A DNA stretch of 64,000 bases, taken from NCBI RefSeq assembly GCF_900107535.1, contig NZ_FNRA01000009.1:1-64000 (forward strand), given 5' to 3'. Both the position numbers and the translations under genes were made by a program. Under the pieces are notes generated by a model, which worked only from the letters and a program-made list of their open reading frames with translations, did no database searches and was not told where the DNA came from. The stretch's first letter is position 1. Every line of letters begins with the position of its first letter. Below are positions 32,123 through 39,963 of this stretch, in pieces. Source of the DNA: Pedobacter hartonius (GTDB taxonomy: Bacteria > Bacteroidota > Bacteroidia > Sphingobacteriales > Sphingobacteriaceae).

Positions 32123-33004
32123 TCAAAAACAAGCGATTGCGCCTTTAGCTTCCGGAAATACAAGCAATGGAATACTGCTGTATCTGGCAAGTTGCTGTGT
32201 ATGGCTGCTTTTGATCAGTCCGGCAAAAAAGCCATGCTGCCGGTGTACCATGACCAGCATATCCAGGTCTATGTTTTCTATCAGCCAATTCAGTCCGGAG
32301 TTTACATTTTTATACCTGACATCCCTGTAATATATCTTATGATAATTGACCTTACCGGTGATTTCGCTCAAAAAGGCATCTATTTTTTGCTGGTGCTTCT
32401 GCTCTATTCTTTCGGTGGTGACATGGGTAATGAGGATCTCTGCATCGAATTGCGCCGCTAAACCCGCCAGTAAGTGGATTATATCAATATCCTTAACACT
32501 AAGATCGGTTGCGAAAGCAATCTTCCGGATTCCCCTGAACTCAGCCTCCTGTGGAATGAGCAGAACAGGAAATTCAGCTTTATTGATCATGTCAAAGCTG
32601 TTACTTCCCAGAAAGAACCTGCTCAGGTGACTGGCTCCTGATACGCCCATCACCACGAGATTAACATTTTGCCTGTCCGCCAGTTTACTGACCACACTTA
32701 CTACGCCGCCCGTTTCAGTGCTCCAGCTAATTACCGGATGCGGATCTCCAGGTACTTCGGGCCGGCTCCGCTCCTTCTTTAGCCTATCAACAAGTAACCT
32801 GAATTCCATGGCAGCTTCCTTTTTAATTACAGTAGAATCTTCCATAGGCCAGGATACCTGTGCTGTCAGCGGTGTTTCCGCAGGTACGAACATCGCATGG
32901 CAAAACTCAAGATTTGCCTTGATATTTTCGGCAATGTGCAAAGCATATTTAGCTGCATTAAAAGCTGGCTTGGAGAAGTCGGTGGGTACTAATATTTTTT
33001 TCAT
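32123..33004 (-). CDS. Universal stress protein, tandem UspA domains
   Basis: The 293-aa product has two UspA-like halves: MKKILVPTDFSKPAFNAAKY at the start with VMGVSGASHLSRFFLGSNSF (the G-x2-G-x9-G/S type nucleotide loop), then a second domain from about residue 155 (IRKIAFATDLSVKDIDIIHL). The second glycine loop is weaker (MVHRQHGFFAGLIKSSHTQ). Usp proteins bind ATP or other ligands and aid survival under stress. It lies 135 bp downstream of the sirtuin on the same strand. Confidence 0.88.
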   Translation of the reverse strand: MKKILVPTDFSKPAFNAAKYALHIAENIKANLEFCHAMFVPAETPLTAQVSWPMEDSTVIKKEAAMEFRLLVDRLKKERSRPEVPGDPHPVISWSTETGGVVSVVSKLADRQNVNLVVMGVSGASHLSRFFLGSNSFDMINKAEFPVLLIPQEAEFRGIRKIAFATDLSVKDIDIIHLLAGLAAQFDAEILITHVTTERIEQKHQQKIDAFLSEITGKVNYHKIYYRDVRYKNVNSGLNWLIENIDLDMLVMVHRQHGFFAGLIKSSHTQQLARYSSIPLLVFPEAKGAIACF

Positions 33005-33139
33005 GTTATCCGCTGGTATTACTGTTCAGGTATAAAGTTCAGCAACCAAAGGGGCTCAAAAAATGATATCCATCATGATAATACATGACCAACACCCACC
33101 GAAAAAAAAGCATTTATAATTGTATAGCCGAGATTACAG

Positions 33140-33841
33140 CTATTGTAGCTGCTCATTGCTGTCCATCAGCTCTGCTACCATTACCGGAACTCCTACTGTA
33201 GCAGGGGCTTCAATTTTCCTGACGAGCGCTCCTCCCCTCACATAAGGGATATCCAGATCAATCACATACCTGATTACGTCATCAGGTACATAGTCAATCA
33301 GCCCTGCAGCCGGATAAACTGCCAGTTTGGTTCCAATGACCGCAAAAATAGCGGCTTCTGCGCAGAGTTCTGCCGCGATCTGCAGATTGGGCACGGCCTC
33401 TCCAAACCATACCACGTGCGGGCGCAAAGGCAACCCGTATTCGCAAAGGTCAGCCGCCTTAATCTCCCAGCCATCGATAGGATATGTGACAGCGGGGTCA
33501 AAATCTGACTGTGAGCGGGTAATTATGCCATGCAGGTGCAATACATTTACTGAGCCCGCCCTCTCATGCAGGTCATCAATATTTTGTGTGATGATCTGAA
33601 CATCAAAGTTCTTTTGTAGAGCTGCAAGTGCCTTATGGGCGGCATTGGGTTCCGCTTCGAGCACGCCTTTGCGGCGTTCATTATAAAATCGCTGTACCAG
33701 ATCCGGATTGCGCTGCCAGGCTTCAGGGGTGGCAACATCTTCTATATTATACCCTTCCCATAAGCCGCCCTTATCCCTGAACGTCTGTAACCCGCTTTCG
33801 GCACTAATGCCGGCGCCTGTTAATACCACAAGTTTCTTCAT
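33140..33841 (-). CDS. SIRT5-like NAD-dependent protein deacylase, without the zinc Cys pairs
   Basis: The 233-aa protein starts MKKLVVLTGAGISAESGLQT, with the NAD-binding GAGIS loop, the QNIDDLHERAG segment, the catalytic His in HLHG, and RPHVVWFGE. The Y-x-x-R pattern (FYNERRKG, Tyr and Arg) is that of desuccinylases of the SIRT5/CobB class, so longer acyl groups are a likely substrate. The usual two CxxC zinc pairs are not visible; only one Cys lies in this region (DLCEYGLPLRPH). ATG 33841 is chosen over 33868 because it matches the family start. It removes acyl groups from lysines and makes nicotinamide and O-acyl-ADP-ribose. Confidence 0.85.
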   Translation of the reverse strand: MKKLVVLTGAGISAESGLQTFRDKGGLWEGYNIEDVATPEAWQRNPDLVQRFYNERRKGVLEAEPNAAHKALAALQKNFDVQIITQNIDDLHERAGSVNVLHLHGIITRSQSDFDPAVTYPIDGWEIKAADLCEYGLPLRPHVVWFGEAVPNLQIAAELCAEAAIFAVIGTKLAVYPAAGLIDYVPDDVIRYVIDLDIPYVRGGALVRKIEAPATVGVPVMVAELMDSNEQLQ

Positions 33842-33982
33842 TTTTTCAATCATTCTATGATCTCCCAAATTATTACTAATTTAGTCATTCTCAATAAACA
33901 GTTTGATGTGACGATTCTATTTTTGCTACATTCTTTAAAACATTAAGGCATCTTACTGGTTAAAAAATCAAAACCTGTTGAC

Positions 33983-34313
33983 TTGCTTAAAGATAAAACT
34001 ATAGTAATTACCGGTGCCTCCAGCGGCGCTGGTAAAGCAATATCCTTAGAATTTGCTTTACAGCAGCCTAACCTTGTACTGGCTGCAAGAAATAATGACG
34101 CTTTAAATGAGGTTGCAGAGGAATGCCGGACTTCTGACGGCAGGGCTGTTCGAAGAAACCCCGATGGCTGTACATCATCAGATCATTGAGATCAACCTGG
34201 TAGTTTACGGAAGCTGGGGATTACCGGGCAAACCCAAGGCTCACCGAAAATATTTCGCCGCCGGGTTGCTGCTGTTCACCGCTGCAGGATTGCTGGCGCT
34301 TAGGGGAAAATAA
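33983..34313 (+). pseudogene. Short-chain dehydrogenase relic with internal deletions
   Basis: The start (TTG at 33983) gives the Rossmann N-terminus KTIVITGASSGAGKAISLEF with TGxxxGxG, then stops at 34189. The other frame gives LFEETPMAVHHQIIEINLVV, normally about 85 residues later, followed directly by a C-terminal stretch (KYFAAGLLLFTAAGLLALRG) normally about 150 residues later. So one frameshift and at least two deletions are present. The Tyr-x3-Lys active site is missing, so there is no function. It is convergent with the glycosyltransferase relic 17 bp away. Confidence 0.7.
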
Positions 34314-34329
34314 ATCAAATTTTATAACA

Positions 34330-35630
34330 TCAAATTGCAGCAGTAAGTTCCTGAATATATTCAGCACAAAGTGAATTTGAGTCGTAGTTATTTAATTCGG
34401 CAGCTAAGCGGGAGACATTGTTCCTGTATAGGCTATTTTTCAATACCTCCTGCACTGCCGCTTTGATATGCTGTGATTCCGGCAATTGTGTATTCAGGTT
34501 GATACCATAATTAAAGTATCCGATACGGACACAAATTTCACTCTTGCCTTCATGAATCCCGGCTGCAACAACCGGCAGTTTATGTTTAATAGCCAGCATT
34601 ACACCTCCATAACCTCCGTTGGTCACATATACTTGTACAAAAGGCATTACCGCGTCAAACGACAGATAATCTTCAATGATCAGATTTTCATCAGGAAACC
34701 GTTCTTTCAGTGTACTTGTATCATGCCCGCCTGTAGCTGCAATGACCAATACATCTGTACCTTTAAACGCTTCAAGGGTAGGTATAATTAACTTATTCAT
34801 ATCAGGTTCCACCGTGCCCTGAGTAACAAGGATAACCTTTTTGTACCTGTTCAGCCTTTCATCAAACCACGCTTTTCCGCTGCCTTTTGCATTGGCAGGA
34901 AGCAATGCACCTATAAAACGGACATTCGCGCTTCTGTCACTGCGTTTATATTCAAAACCCGGCGCACCTATCTGCAGGAAAAGGTCTGCCTGTTTAATAA
35001 GCAGATCGAAGATTACTGATTTTTTATGAGGAATACCATATTCATCCAGCATGGACGAATACTTGTCGATAGAATTTTTGAAGAGCACGTTTTTGGCCAG
35101 ATCTATCAAATCTGCATACTTCTGGCGTTGATCTTCGTTTTGGGGAGCATTAAACCCATCCCATATGGTGCCAGATCAATGGAATTTTCGCACAGAGGAA
35201 GTACACCGATAGCGATTACCGGCACTTTTAATATGTGTTTTACGAGTGGGATTGCGCTAAAAAAGCAATCAGAGATCATGATGTCAAATTTGAAAGATTC
35301 ATATATAGTAGAAATATCTTCAAGATATTGCGGTGCACAGTCTCCTACAATCGTCATATCAAATTCGAGTTTAGCCATCACATCTGTGATCTTTTCCCTT
35401 TCGGGAAATACTTCTTTAAGATTCTGACCATATATATCCAATGCTTTATCAAAAGGATAGTGCGGAATATCCAGGTTTTTTAGTTTTGAACTAAATATTG
35501 AAGAGACATACCAGCGTACGTCACAGCCGGATTTTTTTAAATATGCAGCTAATCCGGTAAGCGGGTTAAAGTGTCCGTCACCTGGTACAGTAGAGAATAA
35601 AATCTTTTTCCCTTTAAGTTGTAAATCCAT
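34330..35630 (-). pseudogene. MGT-type (GT1) glycosyltransferase, frameshifted
   Basis: From ATG 35630 the N-terminal frame begins KILFSTVPGDGHFNPLTGL, a GT1 N-domain, and stops at 35106. The C-terminal domain follows in another frame from 35109, with VILVTQGTVE and the donor site region VYVTNGGYGGVMLAIKH. Reading back, NEDQRQKYADLIDLAKNVLF joins smoothly near a TTTTGGGG run (35137-35144), where one base seems missing. The intact protein would be about 430 aa and transfer a sugar from a UDP-sugar to a small acceptor. The usual HGG of the signature is NGG here. A homopolymer error is plausible. Confidence 0.7.
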
Positions 35631-36082
35631 ACAATTTATAATTTGTTCCAAGCAAAATCCGGTTTATAATCCCTATTATATATCCCCAAAAAAGTGGGTT
35701 CATGTTTCCGGTTTCGAGCGGTATACCGGCATTATTTATCAAAAACACCTTATTAAACAAAGAATCATTTGCTCATTGCAAAAAAATAGTCAGTATTTTT
35801 ATGGCAGGGGCTACATTACCAACTATTTCCGGGGATTATAAATAATTATTTTTCAAATAATTGTCATTTGTATGTTTAAATATGATAAAAATCATTCTTT
35901 AAACATATGAATTACAAATTAATATTGTGAAATGTGATAATTATTGAAATAAAAATGAAAATCGGGAAGACTAAGATAAAAAAAGATCCACACATTTGGG
36001 GATATGGCATCTTTATTCCAATTCCCACATTTGCTAGCGAATAATTTATCAAGAAACGAAGACAATTATTAAGAATTAACTA
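35631..36082. other. Intergenic region with glnA control signals
   Basis: This is a 452-bp AT-rich region. TATGTTTAAA (35871-35880) and TTTAAACATA (35898-35907) form an inverted repeat with a 17-bp spacer. TGGCATCTTTATTCCA (36005-36020) resembles a sigma-54 -24/-12 element (TGGCAY-N5-TTGCA with one mismatch), 63 bp before the glnA ATG. There is also a repeat of CCACACATTTG/CCCACATTTG around 35989-36033. No gene. Confidence 0.35.
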
Positions 36083-37096
36083 ATGGCAAAACTAGAGTAC
36101 ATCTGGCTTGATGGTTATAAACCTACACAAAGCCTGCGCAGTAAAACAAAAATAGAAAAAGATTTTAGCGGAAAATTAGAAGACGTAGCAAACTGGAGTT
36201 TTGACGGTTCATCTACAGAACAGGCACCAGGAGGTTCGTCAGACTGCGTTTTAAAACCAGTGTATATGGTTAAAGATCCGCAACGGAAAGATGGTTATCT
36301 GGTGATGTGCGAGGTACTGGATTCAACCGGCGCCCGTCATGAATCAAACGGCCGGGCACTTATTGAAGATGATGATAATGATTTCTGGTTTGGTTTTGAA
36401 CAGGAATATTTCCTATGGGATCCTGCTACAAACAAACCTTTAGGTTTCCCTGCATCAGGTTTTCCTGGCCCGCAAGGTCCTTACTATTGCTCTGTAGGTG
36501 CAAACAATGCGTTTGGAAGAGAGATTGTAGAGGAACACCTGGATGCATGTTTAGATGCAGGCTTAAATGTTGAAGGCATTAATGGTGAGGTTGCAGCCGG
36601 ACAATGGGAATTCCAGATCTTTGCGAAAGGTGCAAAGGAAGCGGGTGACCAGATCTGGTTAGCCCGTTATTTGCTGGAAAGAATCGGTGAAAAATACAAC
36701 GTTTCTATCAACTGGCATTGTAAACCATTGGGCAGTTTAGACTGGAATGGTTCAGGTATGCATGCCAACTTCTCCAATACAACACTCCGTACAGCAGGTA
36801 ATAAAGAAGTTTACGATATCATCTGCGAAGCATTCCGTCCGGTAGTGTCCGAACACGTAGAGGTATATGGTGCAGATAACCACCTGCGTTTAACAGGTAA
36901 ACACGAAACTGCCTCTATCCATGATTTCAGTTACGGTGTGTCAGACCGCGGTGCTTCTATCCGTATTCCCCTTGCTACCGTAGAAAGAGGATGGAAAGGC
37001 TACCTGGAAGACCGCCGTCCAAATTCTGCTGCCGATCCGTATAAAGTTGCAGCACGTATCATCAAAACAGTAAAAACTGCTGAGGTATACGTATAA
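36083..37096 (+). CDS. glnA: Glutamine synthetase, GSII-type
   Basis: The 337-aa protein has the beta-grasp start (MAKLEYIWLDGYKPTQSL), NWSFDGSSTEQAPGGSSDC, FWFGFEQEYFLW with metal-binding Glu residues, GINGEVAAGQWEFQ, and NWHCKPLGSLDWNGSGMHAN. The length (about 340) and pattern fit the GSII class, shorter than GSI (about 470). It makes glutamine from glutamate, ammonia and ATP in the cytosol. It has a leader over 50 bp, with a possible sigma-54-like element upstream, and a bidirectional terminator at the 3' end. Confidence 0.95.
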   Translation: MAKLEYIWLDGYKPTQSLRSKTKIEKDFSGKLEDVANWSFDGSSTEQAPGGSSDCVLKPVYMVKDPQRKDGYLVMCEVLDSTGARHESNGRALIEDDDNDFWFGFEQEYFLWDPATNKPLGFPASGFPGPQGPYYCSVGANNAFGREIVEEHLDACLDAGLNVEGINGEVAAGQWEFQIFAKGAKEAGDQIWLARYLLERIGEKYNVSINWHCKPLGSLDWNGSGMHANFSNTTLRTAGNKEVYDIICEAFRPVVSEHVEVYGADNHLRLTGKHETASIHDFSYGVSDRGASIRIPLATVERGWKGYLEDRRPNSAADPYKVAARIIKTVKTAEVYV

Positions 37097-37150
37097 GCTC
37101 TTTCACAGGTATTTAAAGCGAAGATCCGTTCGCTAAAATACATATCCTGA

Positions 37151-37176
37151 ATGCCCTGGCAGTTAGCCGGGGCATT
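37151..37176. terminator. Terminator between glnA and the PRC-barrel gene
   Basis: AATGCCCTGGC and GCCGGGGCATT pair with a short AGTTA loop and one mismatch, followed by a T-rich run. It serves both convergent genes. Confidence 0.7.
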
Positions 37177-37934
37177 TATTCGTCAACAGACCTTCCATAA
37201 TAAATATAAAGATCAACTTCATAGGTCTCATGGAAAGGCAAAGAAGGATCGTATTCAGGACTGTTCTTTACAGCGTCGACAGTAAGATCTACTATTACAG
37301 ATGATTCTGCCCAGTTTACGTTACTGATCCATTTTGGTGAGATCAGCACCTTTTTTCCCGGCAGCCAGTTTCCGGTATTCACTACGAGAAAGCGGATACT
37401 CCAGGTCTCTTCATCAATGATAAAATCTTCCACTTCACCTATTACCCCATCAGCGGCGTGAATATCGTAACCTGTTACTTCACGTGTTCCGCGCAGATGC
37501 GGATTGGTAAACTGTTCTTCAGCATATTTATCCGAAATGATATCTTCGAAAGGGACCCTTGAATCCATCATGCCCATCATTCCTATGCTGCCGTAAAAAC
37601 CTATGCCAGCGCTGTTATAATACGGCCATTCATAATGACTGTGCAAATCTACTTCCTGCTGACGTGATACAGGTCTCTCAGTATCTATATCAGGACTATT
37701 CTTAATCTGCTCCTTCGTAAGCCTTACAGGAAAAACTTTATTTTCAAGATCCGGCTTTTCCAGTGCGACCGGAGATATCAACATCTTGCGGCCAAACAGC
37801 CAGCTCCCTGTTTCAACAACTAGATAACGTGCTGTCCAGCTTTCATCATCAAAATAAAACTCCTCTACCTTTCCAAACTCACCATCGGTTGCTCCCATGG
37901 TAAATCCTGTTAAACTTTTCACATTACGTAACAT
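37176..37934 (-). CDS. Protein with two PRC-barrel domains, 252 aa
   Basis: Two PRC barrels, at about residues 5-75 (TGFTMGATDGEFGKVEEFYF) and 150-225 (TGYDIHAADGVIGEVEDFII), each with the hallmark FDDESWTARYLVVETGSWL-like strand, are joined by a Met/Gly-rich linker. No signal peptide. The start is supported by an AGGAGG Shine-Dalgarno a few bases upstream, uncommon in this phylum. It is of unknown function and possibly linked to stress or membrane association. Confidence 0.8.
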   Translation of the reverse strand: MLRNVKSLTGFTMGATDGEFGKVEEFYFDDESWTARYLVVETGSWLFGRKMLISPVALEKPDLENKVFPVRLTKEQIKNSPDIDTERPVSRQQEVDLHSHYEWPYYNSAGIGFYGSIGMMGMMDSRVPFEDIISDKYAEEQFTNPHLRGTREVTGYDIHAADGVIGEVEDFIIDEETWSIRFLVVNTGNWLPGKKVLISPKWISNVNWAESSVIVDLTVDAVKNSPEYDPSLPFHETYEVDLYIYYGRSVDE

Positions 37935-38047
37935 ACATCCTCCTGTTTAAATTGTACTATTCCAGTTTCAGGACTAACAACTTAAATTATATTTTGTTTT
38001 AAATCACTGACTAATAGAGTGTTCAACCCCATATCAGGTGCAAGACT

Positions 38048-38794
38048 TTATACAAACCTTTTAGATACTGCGTCCCAGTTTACCACATTCCACCAGGCAG
38101 CGATATAGTCATTACGTTTATTCTGATACTTTAAGTAATAGGCATGTTCCCATACATCCAGCCCCAGTAAAGGAATACCTCTGACAGCAGCGTTATCCAT
38201 CAGGGGATTGTCCTGATTTGGCGTAGATGTGATCTTCAGCATTCCTTTATCGTTGATCAGCCATGCCCATCCGGACCCAAACTGCCCGAGGGCTGCTTTG
38301 GAGAACAGGTCTTTGAACTGATCCAGTGAGCCAAACGATTGATCAATAGCAGCCTTTAATTTAGCTGATGGGGCCGAAGCAGGGGCCGCCTGCATAGATT
38401 GCCAAAAGAAATTGTGGTTCCAGGTACCGCCTCCGTTATTTCTTGTCTTTGCAGATAGCGTAGATGCTTTCGCAAAAAAATCAGTGGCGCTTTTGAAGCT
38501 CAGGTTTTCTGCCTTTATCGACTCCTTTACATTTTTAACATACGTGGCGTGGTGTTTTGTATAATGGATTTCCATGGTCATCGTATCAATATACGGCAGC
38601 AATGCATCATATGCATAGGGCAATGGTACCTGCGCGAATACAAAAGGCGCTGCCTCTCCACTGGTTTTGGCATCGATCGCTTTAGTTTCACCTGCCGATG
38701 GCTCAAATGCCAGTAAACTTAACGGCGAAATGGCCGGAATTGCAGCAAGCAATAGAGAATTTTTTAGAAATTTTCTGCGGTTATTATGTTCCAT
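38048..38794 (-). CDS. Exported Fe/Mn superoxide dismutase
   Basis: The 248-aa protein has a twin-arginine-like leader (MEHNNRRKFLKNSLLLAAIP) and the Fe/Mn-SOD fold: PYIDTMTMEIHYTKHHATYV, NHNFFWQSM, GSGWAWLIND and LLGLDVWEHAYYLKYQNKR with the metal ligands (His, His, Asp, His). It disproportionates superoxide. The leader and a 40-residue linker (GETKAIDAKTSGEAAP) indicate export to the periplasm, which differs from the normal cytosolic enzyme. ATG 38794 is used instead of 38815 because the RR motif is then near the N-terminus. It is divergent from the DinB gene. Confidence 0.9.
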   Translation of the reverse strand: MEHNNRRKFLKNSLLLAAIPAISPLSLLAFEPSAGETKAIDAKTSGEAAPFVFAQVPLPYAYDALLPYIDTMTMEIHYTKHHATYVKNVKESIKAENLSFKSATDFFAKASTLSAKTRNNGGGTWNHNFFWQSMQAAPASAPSAKLKAAIDQSFGSLDQFKDLFSKAALGQFGSGWAWLINDKGMLKITSTPNQDNPLMDNAAVRGIPLLGLDVWEHAYYLKYQNKRNDYIAAWWNVVNWDAVSKRFV

Positions 38795-38920
38795 GATATT
38801 GAGAATTGAATACAAGATTACACCTGAATAATAACGTTTTACGTGAAATTGTTTGCATTGAATTTTTTATCACAAAAAAATTTATCTAAACCGTATCTTT
38901 CATGTCTTAAACTTTAACTC

Positions 38921-39370
38921 ATGAATACCCTTTTCAATAAATTATGGCAGTACAACGATTGGGCAAATCAGTCACTGATAAGTTCTTTCGAACAGCAGGC
39001 TACAGCAATACCTTCCAAATCCCTGCATTTGCTCAGTCATATCATGAATGCTCAAACGATATGGGCGCACAGGATCAGAGGGGTACAGGCCACAGTTGGC
39101 GTATGGGACGACCATGACCTGGAGACTTGTAAAAATATGCACCAACAGTCTTCCGCTCAGCTCAGACAGGAAATTGAGAGCCCTGAGGCTGACTTACAAC
39201 AAAAGATCCAATACGTTAACACTAAAGGCCTGCATTTTGAAAATCAACTGGATGATATCCTTCTTCACATCTTTAATCATGGAACCTATCACCGCGCACA
39301 AATAGCACAGGACCTGCGCATCAATGAACTGGAGCCAAACAACACAGATTATATTGCATTTGTAAGGTGA
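38921..39370 (+). CDS. DinB-family metal-binding protein
   Basis: The 149-aa protein is a DinB/YfiT-like four-helix bundle with the His triad: HLLSHIMNAQTIWAHR and HIFNHGTYHRAQIAQDL (ILLHIFNHGTYHRAQ). The family binds Ni or Zn and includes thiol-dependent transferases and DNA-damage-induced proteins of unknown activity. It stands alone, divergent from the superoxide dismutase gene by 126 bp. Confidence 0.85.
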   Translation: MNTLFNKLWQYNDWANQSLISSFEQQATAIPSKSLHLLSHIMNAQTIWAHRIRGVQATVGVWDDHDLETCKNMHQQSSAQLRQEIESPEADLQQKIQYVNTKGLHFENQLDDILLHIFNHGTYHRAQIAQDLRINELEPNNTDYIAFVR

Positions 39371-39414
39371 GCACCTGCCCAGGCAGGCTGTAAGAACCTG
39401 GTGTATAATTATAA

Positions 39415-39858
39415 TCATTCAGCGCCACCTATATGCGCTTCACCGGCATATGTATTTAAAAGATAGCCAATAACAAGGAGTAATACAGTGAACAGAACTA
39501 CAGTTACGGGCGGCTTTCCCGCAGTCTTTATCTTTACTAAAAACATGGCATAAAGCGGGGCTGACGGTATTATCCCACCAGAAACCAGGATGGTAACTGG
39601 AATCCAGTTTTGCACTGAGCTGGAAAACTGATATTGAAGAACAATGACCAGAAATCCATACGTGAGTGCAGCACCGCTTAAAGCTCTCATTGGGGCAAGA
39701 ATTAAAGTTTGCACCTGCTGGTCCAGTTCTTCCCAATTCCTTTGCACCGCTTGTTTATGATATCCCAGAAACGAAGGCTTACTCAGGTAAACAATTCCAA
39801 ATAAAAGCGATATCACAGCAGTTGCATATTTGCATAGGTTTGCAAAAACATGGATCAT
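39415..39858 (-). CDS. Membrane protein with about four transmembrane segments
   Basis: The 147-aa product has hydrophobic segments near residues 8-25, 58-75, 85-108 and 118-138 and a conserved-looking charged loop LGYHKQAVQRNWEELDQQVQ before LILAPMRALSGAAL. Comparable small proteins with the same loop occur in many Bacteroidota, but no activity is known to me. It is convergent with the DinB gene by 44 bp. Confidence 0.65.
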   Translation of the reverse strand: MIHVFANLCKYATAVISLLFGIVYLSKPSFLGYHKQAVQRNWEELDQQVQTLILAPMRALSGAALTYGFLVIVLQYQFSSSVQNWIPVTILVSGGIIPSAPLYAMFLVKIKTAGKPPVTVVLFTVLLLVIGYLLNTYAGEAHIGGAE

Positions 39859-39963
39859 ATTTTCAATTTTTAATTTGATTCAAAATTATGATCTTCCGGC
39901 CGGCTGACAATCTCCAATCCTGGGGTTTACGCTGCTCATGGCTTTGTGCATTAAAAAAATCGC

